A stretch of DNA of 64,000 bases, taken from the NCBI RefSeq assembly GCF_002368395.1, contig NZ_AP018254.1, forward strand, positions 1,736,001-1,800,000, read 5' to 3'. The translations under genes and the position numbers were made by a program. Source of the stretch: Calothrix sp. NIES-3974. GTDB taxonomy: Bacteria > Cyanobacteriota > Cyanobacteriia > Cyanobacteriales > Nostocaceae. Shown here piece by piece: positions 49,606-58,551 of the stretch (position 1 is the first letter of the stretch; the number at the start of each line of letters is the position of its first letter). Under the pieces are notes generated by a model that did not search any database, had not been told where the DNA came from, and saw nothing but the letters and a program-made list of their open reading frames with translations.

Positions 49606-50282
49606 TGGTAAAATTTATTGTATTCTCTCCCATCATTTAAAATCTATCATATTCAACTTAGTTGAAGGCGGATATTTTTTTAGTTTTATCACCACAAAAG
49701 AAGATGTCGCATTGCTAAAAGTTGATGAATGTAGTTGCACTACTTTACGTAGCTTGCTTCCTGCAAAAGCGGGTGAACGCTTATGTTATAGCGCTATGCA
49801 CGCAACTACAAACAAGTGATAAATATTTATACCCCCTTAATTAACGTGAATTCGACGAATTATAAACGCTACAATCCCTGTGAATCAATGATTTTGAAAG
49901 TTAAAGTTTAAAGTAACCTCATCCATTAGTTGAGAACAAAGTCAATAAATGACTGATTCCAGGTTTAATGATTTTATTCTCAACATCATACTTGGAGGTT
50001 TTTAAAAACTTCTATTTTCTACGAATGTTACTGGACAGGAGTTTCAGGCTTTATAAATCATCGAACTCACGTTAATTAACTGTGTTCATAGAACACCAAG
50101 AAACAAATTACCTCATAAACAATGGTGGGTTACGGATAGTGGTTTCAACCGACCCCATAAATGGAGGATTTTATGATTTGCAAGTCCCGGAATAATAATC
50201 CAAAATCTAAAATCCATAGACGCGTTGGTGAAAGCCATGCCTTTAGGCTAGCGGATTGACCGAAGGGTAATCCAAAATCGAT
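49606..50282. other. intergenic region with MITE
   Basis: Besides the family A MITE it has an ACGTAGCTTGCTTCC repeat (49746-49760) and CCAAAATCTAAAATCC heptamers (50201-50216). No gene seen. Confidence 0.6.
49842..50074. mobile_element. MITE, family A, copy 2
   Basis: 233 bp, about 90% like copy 1 at 27068-27294, with a 6-bp extra block (CAACATCATACTTGG versus CAACATAGG). Inverted ends TTAACGTGAATTCGACGA / TTAACGTGAGTTCGATGA. TA at both borders, and AATT on both outer sides. Confidence 0.8.
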
Positions 50283-51674
50283 TTAAATTCGAGCAACACC
50301 ATCTTGACGTGCTGCACGTTGAACTGCAGCTGCAACTGCGGTGGATACACGTTCGTCAAATACGGAGGGAATAATGTGTTCCTTATCTAAATCAGAGGGT
50401 TTAACTAGAGATGCGATCGCACTAGCAGCTTCTAGATACATGGAAGCTGTAATCGTTTGGGCACGGCAGTCTAATGCACCACGAAACACCCCTGGAAAAG
50501 CCAATACGTTGTTAATTTGATTAGGGTAATCACTGCGTCCAGTAGCAATAACTGCTACATCATCCCTCACTAATTCCGGTTGAATTTCCGGTATGGGGTT
50601 CGCCATTGCAAACACTATGGCATCCTTTGCCATTGATTTTACCATTTCCGGCGTTAATACCCCCGGAGCGCTGACTCCAATAAACACATCTGCACCTTGA
50701 ACCGCACCAGCAAGGGAACCTTGGGCTTTGACGGCAAATTCTTGCTTTTCCTCAGTTAAATCGGTACGCTGGGTAGACAGAATCCCCTTCGAGTCGCACA
50801 TGATAATGGTTTCTGCACCCGCTTTACGTAATAAACGGGCGATCGCAACTCCCGCAGCACCTGCACCATTAATCACAATCCGGATTTTCTCCATAGGTTT
50901 ATGAACCACCTTCAAAGCGTTAAATAAGGCTGCAAGGGTGACAATGGCTGTTCCGTGCTGGTCATCGTGGAAGACGGGAATATCTAGCTCTTGGCGTAAT
51001 CGCTGTTCAATTTCAAAACAACGGGGTGCAGCGATATCTTCCAGATTCACCCCTCCAAATACGGGAGCTAAATTTTTGATGGTACGGACAATTTCATCCG
51101 TATCCTGGGTAGCTAAACAAATGGGGAACGCATCAATTCCGGCAAACTCCTTAAATAGCATTGCCTTCCCTTCCATGACTGGTAAAGCAGCTTCTGGACC
51201 TAAATTACCCAGACCCAAAACCGCACTACCATCAGTAACAATAGCCACCGTATTTTGTTTAATTGTCAGATTATAAACTTCCTCTGGGTCTTGAGCGATC
51301 GCTTTACAAATTCTACCTACACCCGGAGTATAGGCCATTGCTAAATCCGACACACTCTTGAGGTGAATCCGACTGCAAATGCTGATTTTGCCACCTCGGT
51401 GTAAATTGAAAGTACGGTCATAAACCTGTTTCACATGGATATGTGGTAAAGCCTTCACCGCTTCCACAATCATCTCCGCATGTTCTGTACTGGAAGCATC
51501 AACTGTCACATCCCGCACGGAAATATTTCTGGTTTGCTCAATTAAATCAATTTGGCCAAGATTACCACCACTAGTTGCGATCGCTTGGGTGACACTTGCC
51601 AACATTCCCACCCGATTGGGAATTTCGAGGCGAATGGTTAAACTAAAACTGGAATTGGGTGTGAGGTCTGCCAT
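50283..51674 (-). CDS. NAD(P)-dependent malic enzyme with N-terminal ACT domain
   Basis: 463 aa. Decarboxylates malate to pyruvate. Residues ~10-80 form an ACT regulatory domain (SLTIRLEIPNRVGMLASVTQAIATSGGNLGQIDL), a layout typical of cyanobacterial MaeB-short enzymes. The catalytic part has LAMAYTPGVGRICKAI, VTDGSAVLGLGNLGP, VFHDDQHGTAIVTLAAL and INGAGAAGVAIARLLRKAG (Rossmann loop). The ACT ligand is unknown. The cofactor preference is not safely read. Single gene. Confidence 0.93.
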   Translation of the reverse strand: MADLTPNSSFSLTIRLEIPNRVGMLASVTQAIATSGGNLGQIDLIEQTRNISVRDVTVDASSTEHAEMIVEAVKALPHIHVKQVYDRTFNLHRGGKISICSRIHLKSVSDLAMAYTPGVGRICKAIAQDPEEVYNLTIKQNTVAIVTDGSAVLGLGNLGPEAALPVMEGKAMLFKEFAGIDAFPICLATQDTDEIVRTIKNLAPVFGGVNLEDIAAPRCFEIEQRLRQELDIPVFHDDQHGTAIVTLAALFNALKVVHKPMEKIRIVINGAGAAGVAIARLLRKAGAETIIMCDSKGILSTQRTDLTEEKQEFAVKAQGSLAGAVQGADVFIGVSAPGVLTPEMVKSMAKDAIVFAMANPIPEIQPELVRDDVAVIATGRSDYPNQINNVLAFPGVFRGALDCRAQTITASMYLEAASAIASLVKPSDLDKEHIIPSVFDERVSTAVAAAVQRAARQDGVARI

Positions 51675-51802
51675 GCGTCCATATCTGATTGTAGCTAATC
51701 GATTTTAGATGCAGGCCGTAACTTGATGCAAGTACTCGATTTAGAAATCAAATTGGATATCCCTCGCTTGATGCAGAGGGAGTAGGAGGAAAAACACTTT
51801 CC

Positions 51803-51946
51803 CTGTATTTTGAGCGAGTAAGTTGTAAGCCTTGAGTAACGGATTGATTTTCTTTCTACTCACTACTCCCTGCACAGACGACCCGACGGGTCGTCTGTAT
51901 GGACTATTCCCTGTGAGGTTTAGGGTTTTGTGAGAAATGCGGGTTT
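51803..51946. mobile_element. family B MITE-like copy with nested palindrome P2
   Basis: The minus strand aligns with the 29623 element. It is interrupted at 51871-51912 by a 41-bp block containing the perfect palindrome ACAGACGACCCG-A-CGGGTCGTCTGT, flanked on both sides by TCCCTG. Confidence 0.68.
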
Positions 51947-51993
51947 CATGGGTTCTAGTGTACGCAGCACATATAAGCTATTCATATGCCGAT

Positions 51994-52030
51994 AAAAAAC
52001 ACAAAGGGACGTAGCTGTTTGCCACATCCC
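51994..52030 (-). terminator. intrinsic terminator of the PEP-CTERM gene
   Basis: On the minus strand, stem GGGATGTGGC / GCTACGTCCC (10 bp with two G-U pairs), 5-nt loop, then TTTGTGTTTTTT. It lies 52 bp after the stop. Confidence 0.75.
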
Positions 52031-52081
52031 CATATCATAGGTTATGAAATCTTAATTAATCGAAGACCCTAGGCAACTAAA

Positions 52082-52870
52082 TTAATTACCGATTTCCTCA
52101 GAAACCTTTTTCCGCTTTTTCAAACCGAAAGTTCCAGCAGTCGCTAACAAGCCAAACCCAATTGCAGCACTAGGTTCGGGAACCGAACGGGAAAGAGCAA
52201 AACCACTCAAACGTACACCGTCACCACTTCTGAAGACGGAATCACGACCTCTGTTACCGAGTTGCAGGATGAAGTAACTAGCGTTTTTCAAAGTAATTGA
52301 AGATATACCGTTATTGCCATTTTGATCTAGTAAACCACCCTGAGCAACTGCGTTCGTCTTAAAAATTCCGTCAGTCTTGATAATACCTGTTTTGAAGGCA
52401 TCTTCAATATCAAATAGTTCTAACATAATTTCAGCCATTTTTTTGCCAAAATCAAACCGGAACCGACCAACTTCTAGTTGACCGCCTTCACTTACGCGAT
52501 CATTTGTGCCGTATGCAACTGGACGTAACCAGTACTCATCTTTACTAGTATTAGTTCCTAAGTCCGTGAATCCAAATCTAATACCACCACCCCAATTGTT
52601 TTCTGTTGCTCCTTTGTCTACAAATAAACGACTAGGTGCATAGGTATTTCCATCAATATCTTGATATTCTAAACTTGTAACAGTAAATCCCAATTCACTG
52701 GATCTAATACAATTTGCGGCGCTAACAATACAACTTAAGTTAGTAGTTTCAATTTCTCCTTCACGCTGCGGAATTAAATTTGTTGCGTTTGCCGCAGGCA
52801 TTGCGGAGACAAATCCTAATCCTAATACTGCACTAATAACTGTTGCTTGGAGAAAGTTACGCTTTTGCAT
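52082..52870 (-). CDS. PEP-CTERM-anchored exported protein
   Basis: 262 aa. Signal peptide at 1-29 (FLQATVISAVLGLGFVSAMPAANA). The C-terminus has SVPEPSAAIGFGLLATAGTFGLKKRKK: the VPEP motif, one membrane helix and a basic tail, which together form the PEP-CTERM sorting signal read by exosortase. The middle is beta-rich with Gly, Asp and Asn (FGFTDLGTNTSKDEYW, FGKKMAEIMLELFDIEDAF). It is likely exported to the surface or exopolysaccharide layer. A good terminator follows. Confidence 0.88.
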   Translation of the reverse strand: MQKRNFLQATVISAVLGLGFVSAMPAANATNLIPQREGEIETTNLSCIVSAANCIRSSELGFTVTSLEYQDIDGNTYAPSRLFVDKGATENNWGGGIRFGFTDLGTNTSKDEYWLRPVAYGTNDRVSEGGQLEVGRFRFDFGKKMAEIMLELFDIEDAFKTGIIKTDGIFKTNAVAQGGLLDQNGNNGISSITLKNASYFILQLGNRGRDSVFRSGDGVRLSGFALSRSVPEPSAAIGFGLLATAGTFGLKKRKKVSEEIGN

Positions 52871-53848
52871 GTTGCCTCTTACTTAAACTTGCTAATTCAA
52901 ACTTTGCTATTTTTTGCTAATTATAAAAACGAATCAAATTTGCTTTACCCTGGTTACTTACCAAGTTAATGCACAACTTAAACAAATGTGTAGAGCTATG
53001 GTAATGAATTAATTCAATCTTGATATGGGGATAAATTTATCTTTTTTATCAGCAATAACCGATATTTGATATTGATTAATTATTCTTTTTTCTGGTGTGA
53101 ATCATCTCCGCATAAAGACGTAAATTAATTCTTAATATTTTAAAATTGTAATGAAGAACAATCCGTTATTATTCAAGTCACCAGGAAGGTGTAACTATCT
53201 CTAAAACCTACACTCCCTGACATAACGACCTCGAAAGAGGATGGATTGGACTACGCGAATCTATCCTAATTTTTAATTCAAAGTACCTATTTACATCAAG
53301 GTAGAGCAGTTCTACTTAAAATGCATTACGTCTAATTTTATACCTATTTTCTAGCTACCCAGTTGATGAACACGGGTAATAACCCGAAGCGCGACCACAG
53401 TTCCTAGTACAAATTGGCAGAAATACGCCTACCATTTTCCTAGCTCCCATACTCCGTGTGGGAGTCCAAGGGTGTAAGGTGAATGAAGGGGGAGCCTTCA
53501 TTCACTGGGTGACCACGCAGAGTATAGTCACCAGATAAATGGTCTGGATATTTCCGCCAACCCATACTAGTACCGTGGGTGATATCAGCTGCTATGACCT
53601 ATCTGATGTTGCCTAGATTTTATCAAAACCTAGGACTTATACCGTTTTACCGTGGTGCTGATACCTTTAGAGTATGTTTGAAAAGTATCTGCTTAAGCCT
53701 TAAGTGATACTCAGGGATGGGAATCGCACATCCGAAAACCCTATTTTCTCGTAGCAGTTTTTCAGTAGATGAGTCGTGAAAGATAGGCTGTAGAGCTTTT
53801 AAAACAACCTCTCAGTGAAAGTTTGAGGTGTTTGTGAGAAATCCGGAA
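52871..53848. other. intergenic region, 978 bp
   Basis: No gene recognised. AT-rich promoter DNA of the PEP-CTERM gene occupies 52871-53170. A family F repeat occupies 53439-53540, and a family B end fragment (GTTTGTGAGAAATCCGG) lies near 53830. Confidence 0.55.
53439..53540. repeat. dispersed repeat, family F
   Basis: CTAGCTCCCATACTCCGTGT and following, matching 26951-27060 with scattered differences. Confidence 0.7.
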
Positions 53849-54943
53849 TTACTCTTCAATTTGCCACACATCTTTATTAAATTCTTCATCGAGGACTTTC
53901 TTGGGACGGAGAATGACGATAATTTTGCCGTGCAAAGGTATCTCTGGTTCGCTGTCAAACCATTGAAAATCTAACTCTCCATTGTGTTCCACAACAAAAT
54001 AACTGGATATATCCCATTCCCGTTGAGCGCGGTCAATTACCACTAAAACAGGTTCCGTTACAGTTTGATTTGGACTGGAAAACCGGTCGCTACTGCATAA
54101 AATTCCCACCGGGTCTTCTGCTGCATTGATTACTTGCCAACCGGGAAGAGCTATCCAAGCTTGTTCTCCGGCAATTTTGACCACATTAAATCTACCCACC
54201 GGATCAATGATGGGGACTGCGCGTAAATCCTGTACACCCAAAGGTAATTCACCGACGATGGGAATCATTCGGGGTACTTCGGAAGCACTTTCAATCCGAT
54301 AAAAAGGTAAAGTGGGAGCATTTTTCTTTGACTCAACGGTAAAATCCGTGAGTAGTTGTTCAATTTTATGCCGCACGTCCTCACTGTGGGCATATTTTAA
54401 ACCTTTGGCAATCAATCGCGATCGCACTTGTAGGTCAGAATTTTGTCGGGCTAATTTCCAACATTGATAAGCCACTGCGTCACCCGGATGGTTGCTAAAA
54501 CCCTCCGGAAACTGGCGAAATCGAGAAAAATCTTTAATTGCCCTGGCGATTTCCCGTGCTTCGTCACAATCAATTTTATGGTTAAATGCTAACTCGGCGG
54601 CGGCGGCTCGTTCATCATTGGTCAACAGGCGGAATTCGTATAAAATATCACTTCCTCTCTGCTGAAAATGATTGCAGGTACTGGGAGATGCACCACCCTG
54701 GGATAGGGAATTGTAAACTTGGGAACCAACCACTACTTGATTTTGCTGAATTGGCTCAAATCCGGTTTCCTCAAAGATTTTTTGGGGGTTGTAACCAGCC
54801 TTTTGCAGGATTGCGATCGCACTTCCCCACTCAACCCAATTACCTTGTTTTTGCCGTAACTGACGCAATAATTCTAAAGCCTCAGTTTCTGATATTGGTG
54901 TTCCTGGATTCTCCGGATTTTTGGGGGAGCTATTCATAACCAT
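53849..54943 (-). CDS. raf1: Rubisco accumulation factor 1
   Basis: 364 aa. Assembly chaperone that clamps RbcL dimers before RbcS joins. The N-terminal alpha domain is helical (SETEALELLRQLRQKQGNWVEWGSAIAILQKAGYNPQKIFEETG) with the conserved QNQVVVGSQVYNSL and YEFRLL. A linker with KNAPTLPFYRIESASEVPRMIPIVGELP leads to the C-terminal beta-sandwich dimerisation domain (IALPGWQVINAAEDPVGILC). Length and order match the cyanobacterial family. Met3 (54937) is an equally good start. The Rubisco genes themselves are not in the window. Confidence 0.93.
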   Translation of the reverse strand: MVMNSSPKNPENPGTPISETEALELLRQLRQKQGNWVEWGSAIAILQKAGYNPQKIFEETGFEPIQQNQVVVGSQVYNSLSQGGASPSTCNHFQQRGSDILYEFRLLTNDERAAAAELAFNHKIDCDEAREIARAIKDFSRFRQFPEGFSNHPGDAVAYQCWKLARQNSDLQVRSRLIAKGLKYAHSEDVRHKIEQLLTDFTVESKKNAPTLPFYRIESASEVPRMIPIVGELPLGVQDLRAVPIIDPVGRFNVVKIAGEQAWIALPGWQVINAAEDPVGILCSSDRFSSPNQTVTEPVLVVIDRAQREWDISSYFVVEHNGELDFQWFDSEPEIPLHGKIIVILRPKKVLDEEFNKDVWQIEE

Positions 54944-55020
54944 CCTAACCGTTTAGCACCACCCATTTTACCAAAAACCTGGGTCTAGAGCTACGTCCTT
55001 ACTGAATTGCTTTTATATAT

Positions 55021-55239
55021 TCACTTGGAATAGGGAAGGTTTTCACGGGTGATGACTCCATCCAAGTTGATATGGTCCCAATCTCCTTCCTTAATGGGTT
55101 GACCTCCGTAATAAAACTGTACCCCTTTAATCCAGTTTCCTTGGTAATCTGTTTGTACTACTTCAGAAATATTAAAAATTGTGGAAGTAAAGCCGTGTAA
55201 ACACGGATTAATAGTTATCTTGAAATGTGTCTGTATCCA
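55021..55239 (-). pseudogene. orphan coding remnant upstream of cydA
   Basis: 72 codons open with no ATG or GTG start, read leftwards from a stop at 55240-55242. The text looks like real protein: HFKITINPCLHGFTSTIFNI, then DYQGNWIKGVQFYYGGQPIK, then GDWDHINLDGVITRENLPYSK and stop. Family not recognised. It lies antisense in the cydA 5' region, so the upstream part of the old gene seems to have been replaced by cydA. Confidence 0.45.
55193..55206. promoter_or_regulatory. palindrome upstream of cydA
   Basis: CCGTGT-AA-ACACGG, perfect 6-bp arms, 64 bp before the cydA ATG. The position suits an operator, but it also falls inside the orphan reading frame. Confidence 0.35.
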
Positions 55240-55269
55240 CTAGAAATCGGCAAAATAGATTCTCTCTAT

Positions 55270-56715
55270 ATGGAGTTTTTATCGAATACGGTTGCATTAT
55301 CACGCATACAATTTGCACTGACTGCTATTTTCCACATGTTATGGCCTGTCCTCACCACGGGTATGTCAATTTACCTTATCGTGGTGGAGGGATTGTGGTT
55401 AAAAACCCGTAATCCTGCTTACTATTACCATGCTCGCTTTTGGTCAAAATTATACTTACTCAATTTTGGTATTGGAGTTGCTTCCGGATTGCCGATGGGC
55501 TTTCAATTTGGTACAAATTGGGCTCCGCTTTCGGAAGCTGTTGGGGATTTTTTAGGTAGTATCCTTGGATTTGAAGGGTCGATGGCTTTTATGTTGGAGG
55601 CTTCTTTCCTGGGAATTATGATGTTTGGATGGGAAAGGGTTAATCCTGCAATTCACTATATTTCCACGATTTTGGTGGCTTTTGGGGCAAATCTTTCCAC
55701 TTTTTGGATTTTGACTGCGAATTCTTGGTTTCAAACCCCTGCTGGTGGAGAGATGGTCAATGGTAAATTCGTCATTCACGACTATTTTCAAGCCATCCTT
55801 AACCCCTTCATGCTCAATAGTTTTTTACACATGTTTTTTGCGACTTTGGAAACCTCCCTATTTGTGATTGGGGGAATCAGTGCTTGGTATATTCTCTCAG
55901 GTCGCCATCAGGATTTTTTCGCCAAGTCGTTTAAAATAGTTTTGGCTGTGGCGATATTTGTCGCACCTCTACAGATTTACATCGGCCATTTGAGTGGGGA
56001 TCAAGTTTACCACTATCAACCGACCAAATTAGCTGCAATGGAAGCGCAATGGGAAACTGTTCCCGCAGGACAATCAGCTAACTGGAGTGTTGTCGCTCTT
56101 CCCAATAGCAAAGCCGAGCAAAATGATTGGGAAATCTCAATTCCTAATGGGTTGAGTTATATCCTCGAATTCAAGTCAAAACTTTCCCAACCAGTGCTGG
56201 GATTGAAAGAATGGTCTCCCCAAGACCGTCCACCAATGATTGGTTTGATTTATTACTCATTCCGGTTAATGGTGGGTATTGGATTTTTCCTTGCGGGTTT
56301 GATGGGGTGGAGTTTGCTCCAATGGATACGGGGTCAGTTGTCAGACACAAATATTACTCAACAGCGTTGGTTAATGCGGGTTTGGGTATTGGCTGCACCC
56401 CTGGGTTATATTGCAATTGAAGCGGGTTGGATTGTACGTTGTGTTGGTAGACAACCCTGGACAGTCTATGGAGAAATTCGTACTGCCGATGCTGCTTCCC
56501 ATTTACCTGCGGTGGAGGTTTTAACTTCCTTGAGTTTAATCACTGTTTTGTACAGTTTTCTATTTATATCTGCCTTATATTTCGGTAGTCGCATCATTCG
56601 TAAAGGACCAGATTTAAGTTTACCAATACCGGGAATTGTGGAGAAAGAGGAAGTATTTTTGACTGGTTCAGCTACCCATATTCCTGATAGTCGCCCTCTG
56701 GAAGCACAACAGTAG
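55270..56715 (+). CDS. cydA: cytochrome bd-type quinol oxidase subunit I
   Basis: 481 aa from ATG 55270 (the upstream 15 codons are unconserved). Oxidises quinol and reduces O2 without proton pumping. RIQFALTAIFHMLWP contains the heme b595 His. EGSMAFMLEASFLG and LNSFLHMFFATLET give the Glu and His ligands near b558. GRQPWTVYGEIRTADA is the family signature. The Q-loop is short, as in CioA-like oxidases. Nine membrane helices are expected. cydB follows after 202 bp that contain a MITE, so the operon is interrupted by mobile DNA. Confidence 0.94.
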   Translation: MEFLSNTVALSRIQFALTAIFHMLWPVLTTGMSIYLIVVEGLWLKTRNPAYYYHARFWSKLYLLNFGIGVASGLPMGFQFGTNWAPLSEAVGDFLGSILGFEGSMAFMLEASFLGIMMFGWERVNPAIHYISTILVAFGANLSTFWILTANSWFQTPAGGEMVNGKFVIHDYFQAILNPFMLNSFLHMFFATLETSLFVIGGISAWYILSGRHQDFFAKSFKIVLAVAIFVAPLQIYIGHLSGDQVYHYQPTKLAAMEAQWETVPAGQSANWSVVALPNSKAEQNDWEISIPNGLSYILEFKSKLSQPVLGLKEWSPQDRPPMIGLIYYSFRLMVGIGFFLAGLMGWSLLQWIRGQLSDTNITQQRWLMRVWVLAAPLGYIAIEAGWIVRCVGRQPWTVYGEIRTADAASHLPAVEVLTSLSLITVLYSFLFISALYFGSRIIRKGPDLSLPIPGIVEKEEVFLTGSATHIPDSRPLEAQQ

Positions 56716-56780
56716 AAACTAGCTAGAATATTGCATGAATTTAAGATGTAGAGAGGTAGCTGTATGCTGCTCTCTACCTC

Positions 56781-56880
56781 CATTTCTCACAAGTGAATGA
56801 TATGGGTTGAGTCATGGATTATTCTTCCTACTACTCCCTACTCCCTGAAAGCTTTAGGATTTTGTGGGAAATCCTGGTCT
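56781..56880. mobile_element. MITE-like element, family B, between cydA and cydB
   Basis: 100 bp, CATTTCTCACAAGTGAATGA at the left and TTTTGTGGGAAATCCTGGT at the right, in reverse orientation to 29623-29735. Confidence 0.72.
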
Positions 56881-56917
56881 ACAGTATTTTGAGTATAATG
56901 ACTGAACAGGTGATTTT

Positions 56918-57922
56918 ATGGATGCACTATTACACTTTTTGCCTCAAGTTTGGTTTGTGATTTTGGGTTTATTTTTATTTTTGTATGTGTTATTAGACGG
57001 ATTTGATTTGGGAGTGGGAATTTTATCTTTGACTGCTTCCGATGAACAACGGCGCGGTTTATTAATGACTAGTTTGGGTAATGTGTGGGATGCCAATGAA
57101 ACTTGGCTCGTATTAATGGCTGGAGCTTTATTTGGTGCTTTTCCCCTAGCTTTCGGCACAATTTTAAATGCCTTATATTTACCCCTAATGCTGATGGTGG
57201 TCGGGTTGATTTTGCGAGCTGTTGCTTTTGAATTTCGTGAACATTCAAATACTAAAAAAGTTTGGAATTTGGCTTTTGGTGGTGGTAGTTTTATCGCGGC
57301 GTTGTTTCAAGGTTTTGCATTAGGTGGTGTCTTAGCCGGAATTAAAGTTGATGCGGCTGGTCATTTTGCCGGGGGAATGTGGGATTGGTTCAGTTGGCAT
57401 TCACTACTAATGGCCTTAACTTTAGTCCAGGGTTATGTATTAATTGGTTCTGTGTACTTGATTCTGAAGACAGAAGGAAAATTACAAGAAACCCATTTTC
57501 AAACAGCAAAAATTGCGGCGGTGACGACATTAATTGGTGCAATTATTATTACAATTTCTACACCCATTGTGTATGAAAATGCGAGAGCCAGACTATTCCA
57601 CCAGCCAGAAGTATACGTATTCGCTCTAATTCCTATTTTGGGAATTATGCTTGTCGGATTATTGCTACAAAGTCTGAAGCAAAAACAGGAAGTTACGCCT
57701 TTTGTGTACACTGTTTTGATTTTCTTACTCACGTTTTTGGGTTTGGGATTTATCGCTTTCCCCTATATTATTCCCCCCAGTGTCACTATTTATGAAGCCG
57801 CCAGTTCACCTAGTGCAATGGTGTTCATGATTATTTTTATCGGCTTTTTAATTCCGATTATGTTGTTTTACAACATTTATAATTACTTTGTCTTTCGTGG
57901 TAAGGTCGTCAGCGATGGTTAA
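56918..57922 (+). CDS. cydB: cytochrome bd-type quinol oxidase subunit II
   Basis: 334 aa, ~9 membrane helices. VWFVILGLFLFLYVLLDGFDLGVGIL, NVWDANETWLVLMAGALFGAFP and AFEFRE are the CydB signature. It pairs with CydA to form the terminal oxidase. In cyanobacteria this branch relieves over-reduction of the plastoquinone pool, and localisation to thylakoid or plasma membrane is not settled. The 3' end is 7 bp from a convergent small gene. Confidence 0.94.
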   Translation: MDALLHFLPQVWFVILGLFLFLYVLLDGFDLGVGILSLTASDEQRRGLLMTSLGNVWDANETWLVLMAGALFGAFPLAFGTILNALYLPLMLMVVGLILRAVAFEFREHSNTKKVWNLAFGGGSFIAALFQGFALGGVLAGIKVDAAGHFAGGMWDWFSWHSLLMALTLVQGYVLIGSVYLILKTEGKLQETHFQTAKIAAVTTLIGAIIITISTPIVYENARARLFHQPEVYVFALIPILGIMLVGLLLQSLKQKQEVTPFVYTVLIFLLTFLGLGFIAFPYIIPPSVTIYEAASSPSAMVFMIIFIGFLIPIMLFYNIYNYFVFRGKVVSDG

Positions 57923-57929
57923 ATCCTAA

Positions 57930-58121
57930 TTAAACATCGATATTGATCTGTTCAATTTGCCTCGCTGCTTTTTCCCACAATTTGGCGGAAGCCTCATCTT
58001 GCCAATGATTTCTGAGGTATTCCGCTTTTTTATGGCATATTCGCTCTAACATTTCTAAGATTGTTGCTAATGTTAATTTATTCACTAATGTTTCCAGTAT
58101 TTCTGTATATTCTTTAGACAT
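57930..58121 (-). CDS. small helical protein, function unknown
   Basis: 63 aa from ATG 58121 (a longer GTG/TTG reading adds 18 polar residues of repeat-like DNA). EYTEILETLVNKLTLATILEMLERICHKKAEYLRNHWQDEASAKLWEKAARQIEQINI: two helices with a QDEASAKLWEKAA motif. I recognise it as a recurrent short cyanobacterial/phage-type protein, without known role. Convergent with cydB. Confidence 0.65.
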   Translation of the reverse strand: MSKEYTEILETLVNKLTLATILEMLERICHKKAEYLRNHWQDEASAKLWEKAARQIEQINIDV

Positions 58122-58551
58122 AATTGTTAGTTTTTGATTTTCGTTTTGGGATTTTTGATTACCCTTACCCTGCATTCGCAGTCCTACTACTCCCTACTCC
58201 CTGTGTGTTTCAGGATTTGTGAGAAATCCGGGATTTGTGTTTTGCCCCTTTGCCCAGTGTATTTACGGCTTATTTTTAGTTATATGCAAACAATTTGAGG
58301 ATTTTGTGAGGATTTGTCCTATGGAGAGACGCGACATATCGCGTCTGTACTCTCGAAGGAAAAATCAGCCTTATAACCCCATGTCTAGGGTCATGACGAT
58401 AGTCAACATAGTGATAATTAATACTTGACAAATATCCTCTATGTATGGCGATTTAGGTGAATTTCCCACACAATGAAGAGGAATACTATTTTTAGTTACT
58501 ATTGAGTCACCATCCATAGATTAACTGTGGATAGATTAGGGGTAAATACTT
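58122..58551. other. intergenic region with repeats
   Basis: Family B end fragment at 58180-58240 (TCCCTACTCCCTGTGTGTTT), a P1 palindrome at 58325-58346, and the promoter region of the TPR gene. No gene seen. Confidence 0.55.

Noticed and set aside
58219-58428. 69-codon frame before the TPR gene
   Set aside because: Covers a family B end and a P1 palindrome; repeat DNA, not a gene.
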